A stretch of DNA of 64,000 nt from Aplidium turbinatum (Eukaryota; Chordata; Ascidiacea; Aplousobranchia; Polyclinidae): assembly GCA_918807975.1 (NCBI GenBank), contig OU964929.1, positions 11,549,197 to 11,613,196 of the forward strand. The letters are read 5' to 3'. The notes beneath the pieces were generated by a model. That model made no database searches, had not been told where the DNA came from, and saw only the letters and a program-made list of their open reading frames with translations. Both the position numbers and the translations under genes were made by a program. Positions 61,897 through 64,000 of the stretch are shown here, in pieces (position 1 is the first letter of the stretch; each line of letters starts with the position of its first letter).

Positions 61897-62253
61897 TTAC
61901 CAGGACATAAAAAATGGGGACGATTTCTTGTTGTTTGGTCTATCTACCACAGCAGACACTTTGTACATTTTCGAGCGAACGTCATTAGTACTAAAATGCC
62001 ATAGTTTTCCTTTGAAATGTAGGTCAAGAGCTTGTTTCACGATGCCATTACACTTGCTTATGTGAGGCCCATTCCAGTGAAAGAGCAGCTCGTTGCTAAT
62101 GTCTTTATTTTTTATTTGTGGATGTTTTTGTACCTCCGCAAACATTCGAATTTTTTCAATTACACTTCCCGTGCTTTTTACGACGCTTTCGGGCGGACTA
62201 CTGCAAAATATTTGCGCAATTTTGCTAAGAACTTGTTCAGCTCTGAGGTACAA
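61897..62253 (-). pseudogene. Unrecognised protein remnant in the hAT-like element
   Basis: A 118-codon frame with well-formed protein texture, including SNELLFHWNGPHISKCNGIV and GKLWHFSTNDVRSKMYKVSA. It ends near the inner side of the element. It has no clear start and the rest of any gene is missing, so it is probably a fragment of the protein carried by the autonomous relative. It was not recognised as a known hAT transposase block. Confidence 0.35.
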
Positions 62254-62456
62254 GTTGGAAATCGTAAATACGCACTACGCAGTGATACGAATCAGTGTCG
62301 GAACTGCAATGTGTCAGCAAATTACGATGACGGTTGACGGTGAACGAAAGACGTTAGTAACGTGATTCTTCCGGTAAAAATTTCCCGCGAACCGACAAAT
62401 TTCCCGGGAATGTCATTCCCGGATTCCCCATTTTTTCCAGGCCTGGTCGTAGGCTC

Positions 62457-64000
62457 CCAGACTATCAGGAAGATGTGAAAATTTAATATGTTAACAGTAG
62501 AGTAGCATTGTGGTCTCTGCTGTTTGTAAGACTATTTCAAAGACTTGTTTATTTTGGTTTAACTGTATTATTTAGACTTATACAGTAGGTTCATTACAAA
62601 GCAAATACAAATGTTACCATGTCAATAGTTATCTATTGTATGCCAGTTTTATGTGATTCGATTCTAACTAACTTTGCTTTGTGCTTTGTTTCAACATTGT
62701 TTTTTCGTCACTTCTTGTCTGAGGTGGATGCTTTTCATGCCACGTATCTTGCATAAATTAAACTTGATAATTATTTGAGTTTTGATTAATGTTTTCTTGG
62801 AACTATTCCGTATTCAGGTATGGTATTATAAAACACTTGTTCCCAAGCTGTGTTTTTAACCTAACTTTAAGTCGGGTGTTCTTTGTTTTGATGTATGTCG
62901 AAATATCGCCAGCGTAAAGTTGTTTTACCACCTTTTGCTTGCTAATCTGATGAATATAATGATAGAGCGCATGGAAGCGTTCAAGAGCAAAATGTGCTTT
63001 CAACCCAAGCTGGTCATTTTCTATTTATCGTATTTGCGTATTAACTTAGAAGCATAATCTAAATGTATTTATCATACCGACATGCTCTTGTCAAGTGCCC
63101 AGTTGCACTATTCTACCACTAGCAGTAACACTGCTGCGATTCTGACATACCGATGTGAGCACAAGCGTTGCTCATTCTAATAATTAGAAACGATTGTTCG
63201 GCCATGAAGTGATTTGATTTGGTAAAACAACATCAATGCGTTTTACGAGCTAAGCAATCTTCTACTTGTGTGTGATTCTTCAGGTTTGAAGTTGTTAATG
63301 TTAGCACTTTCTGAATGATCATGTTGAGAGCCTTCTCGCGGCGACCCCGTTAACCCTTGCAGGAGACTAATCTCAACACCACACTCCAGATGAGTGGCAA
63401 TGTGTGAATGAATGTCTCCCTACGAAAATTAACGTCTTCATTTGGTAATGCTTTCACCCTGTCATATCCAATATCTATTGTAGTGCTGGAAAACGGTTTT
63501 CACTTTGTATTAATGTAATAGGCGATATAATATATTTTTAGTGCGTTCGGACAAGTTGGCAGTTTCAGATTTTGTTATTAAGTGGCCAGTCGTTAGAGCT
63601 ATAGTCTTTCCACCTTGAGAAGACAAGCAATTCTAGTAACGGATGATGATAACTTAAAAATGAAGATACAGTATGTGATGGTAATGATTCGCAGGAGAAT
63701 GATGCTATGTTAGTGTTACACTTCAAGCCGAGTCAGGAAAGTATCATTTTAGTATTAATCACGAAACAAAACGATTCCCAGCTGTAATCTGTGTGCGGTT
63801 TTTTGTTTTCTGACGAATGACGATGAACAGTTAGTATGTTTTTACAATTCAAATCGAACACTTACTGGTATTAAGCATAGGCGTGACTATAGCATTAAAT
63901 ATTTTTATAAACTCAGTATAAACTGAATGTCTGCAAATGTTAAATAAACATATTGTAACTGTAAATAAGTGAAAAGCTCAAGACGGTCCAGTTCTCCTTT
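62457..64000. other. Right end of the window, no gene seen
   Basis: AT-rich sequence without recognised exons. At 63330-63425 the phrase gcgaccccgttaacccttgc followed by ccagatgagtggcaatgtgt and gaatgaatg looks like the 3' end of another SINE-type repeat. No head was found upstream. Confidence 0.35.

Larger units (their letters stand above)
60495..62445. mobile_element. hAT-like element inserted in the tip of the right palindrome arm
   Basis: 1951 bp, with ends cagggctggaaaaaatg and cattttttccaggcctg, next to cccggg-type sequences at both sides. Flanked by a perfect 8-bp duplication gtcgtagg (60487-60494 and 62446-62453). Removing it restores the mirror image of the left arm tip. It contains a further nested element (61023-61716). 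Confidence 0.88.
55692..62456 (-). mobile_element. Giant palindromic DNA element with nuclease-like central gene
   Basis: The left arm starts gagcctacgacagaagattt and the right arm ends with its inverse, interrupted near the tip by another element (60495-62445). The arms are left 55692-57845 and right 58948-60494. They are about 95% alike where compared and built largely from a ~155-bp subrepeat that starts ttcaccccataaggtacatg. The innermost arm sequence is unique and mirrored (ttcagattcatacaattctc). The unique centre (57846-58947) carries a minus-strand gene. Without later insertions the element would be about 4.8 kb. No clear target duplication was found. Long subterminal repeats plus an XPG/FEN-like gene recall some Academ-type transposons, but this placement is an inference. 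Confidence 0.75.

Noticed and set aside
62803-63003. Minus-strand basic open frame
   Set aside because: Possible coding texture, but no family, start or splice support.
1-64000. CRISPR arrays, operons or other prokaryotic features
   Set aside because: No direct repeats with unique spacers; all repeats are animal-type mobile elements, and the genes have introns.

Overview
The window is animal nuclear DNA: AT-rich, intron-bearing and densely packed with repeats. Two host genes can be rebuilt from splice sites and reading phase. The species cannot be fixed from the sequence. Gene content (a calponin/transgelin-family muscle protein and a JHY-like ciliary protein) and repeat style fit a marine invertebrate, possibly a tunicate; this is a weak inference.

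0-7 kb: mostly non-coding, with the tail of a hAT-like element at the left edge, a decayed 1.2-kb hAT transposon (1970-3146) and several copies of an ~80-bp palindromic hairpin repeat. 7.4-14.8 kb: a five-exon transgelin-like gene on the minus strand (213 aa), whose last intron holds more hairpins and a 400-bp hAT miniature element with a perfect target duplication. 14.8-18.8 kb: no gene seen.

18.8-32 kb: nested repeats. A young BEL/Pao LTR element (19139-26307, two 559-bp LTRs, 5-bp duplication) sits inside an older DNA repeat and itself carries a 1.17-kb DNA element. A related solo LTR lies at 29458-30037, beside a hAT remnant (30135-30921).

32.1-46.6 kb: a 20-exon plus-strand gene (about 1070 codons) whose C-terminal half resembles JHY (C11orf63). 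All phases agree across the 20 exons; one intron uses a GC donor. Its introns contain tRNA-derived SINEs, a Penelope-like GIY-YIG fragment and hairpin repeats.

46.6-64 kb: repeats again: a hAT miniature element carrying a tRNA-derived SINE dimer, a 1.1-kb fold-back element, SINEs, a possible two-exon secreted peptide, and the most unusual object in the window. That is a ~4.8-kb palindromic element (55692-62456 including later insertions) with arms of 1.5-2.1 kb built of ~155-bp subrepeats around a central minus-strand gene with a FEN1/XPG-like segment. Its right arm holds a hAT-like element that holds a third element, giving three layers of insertion.
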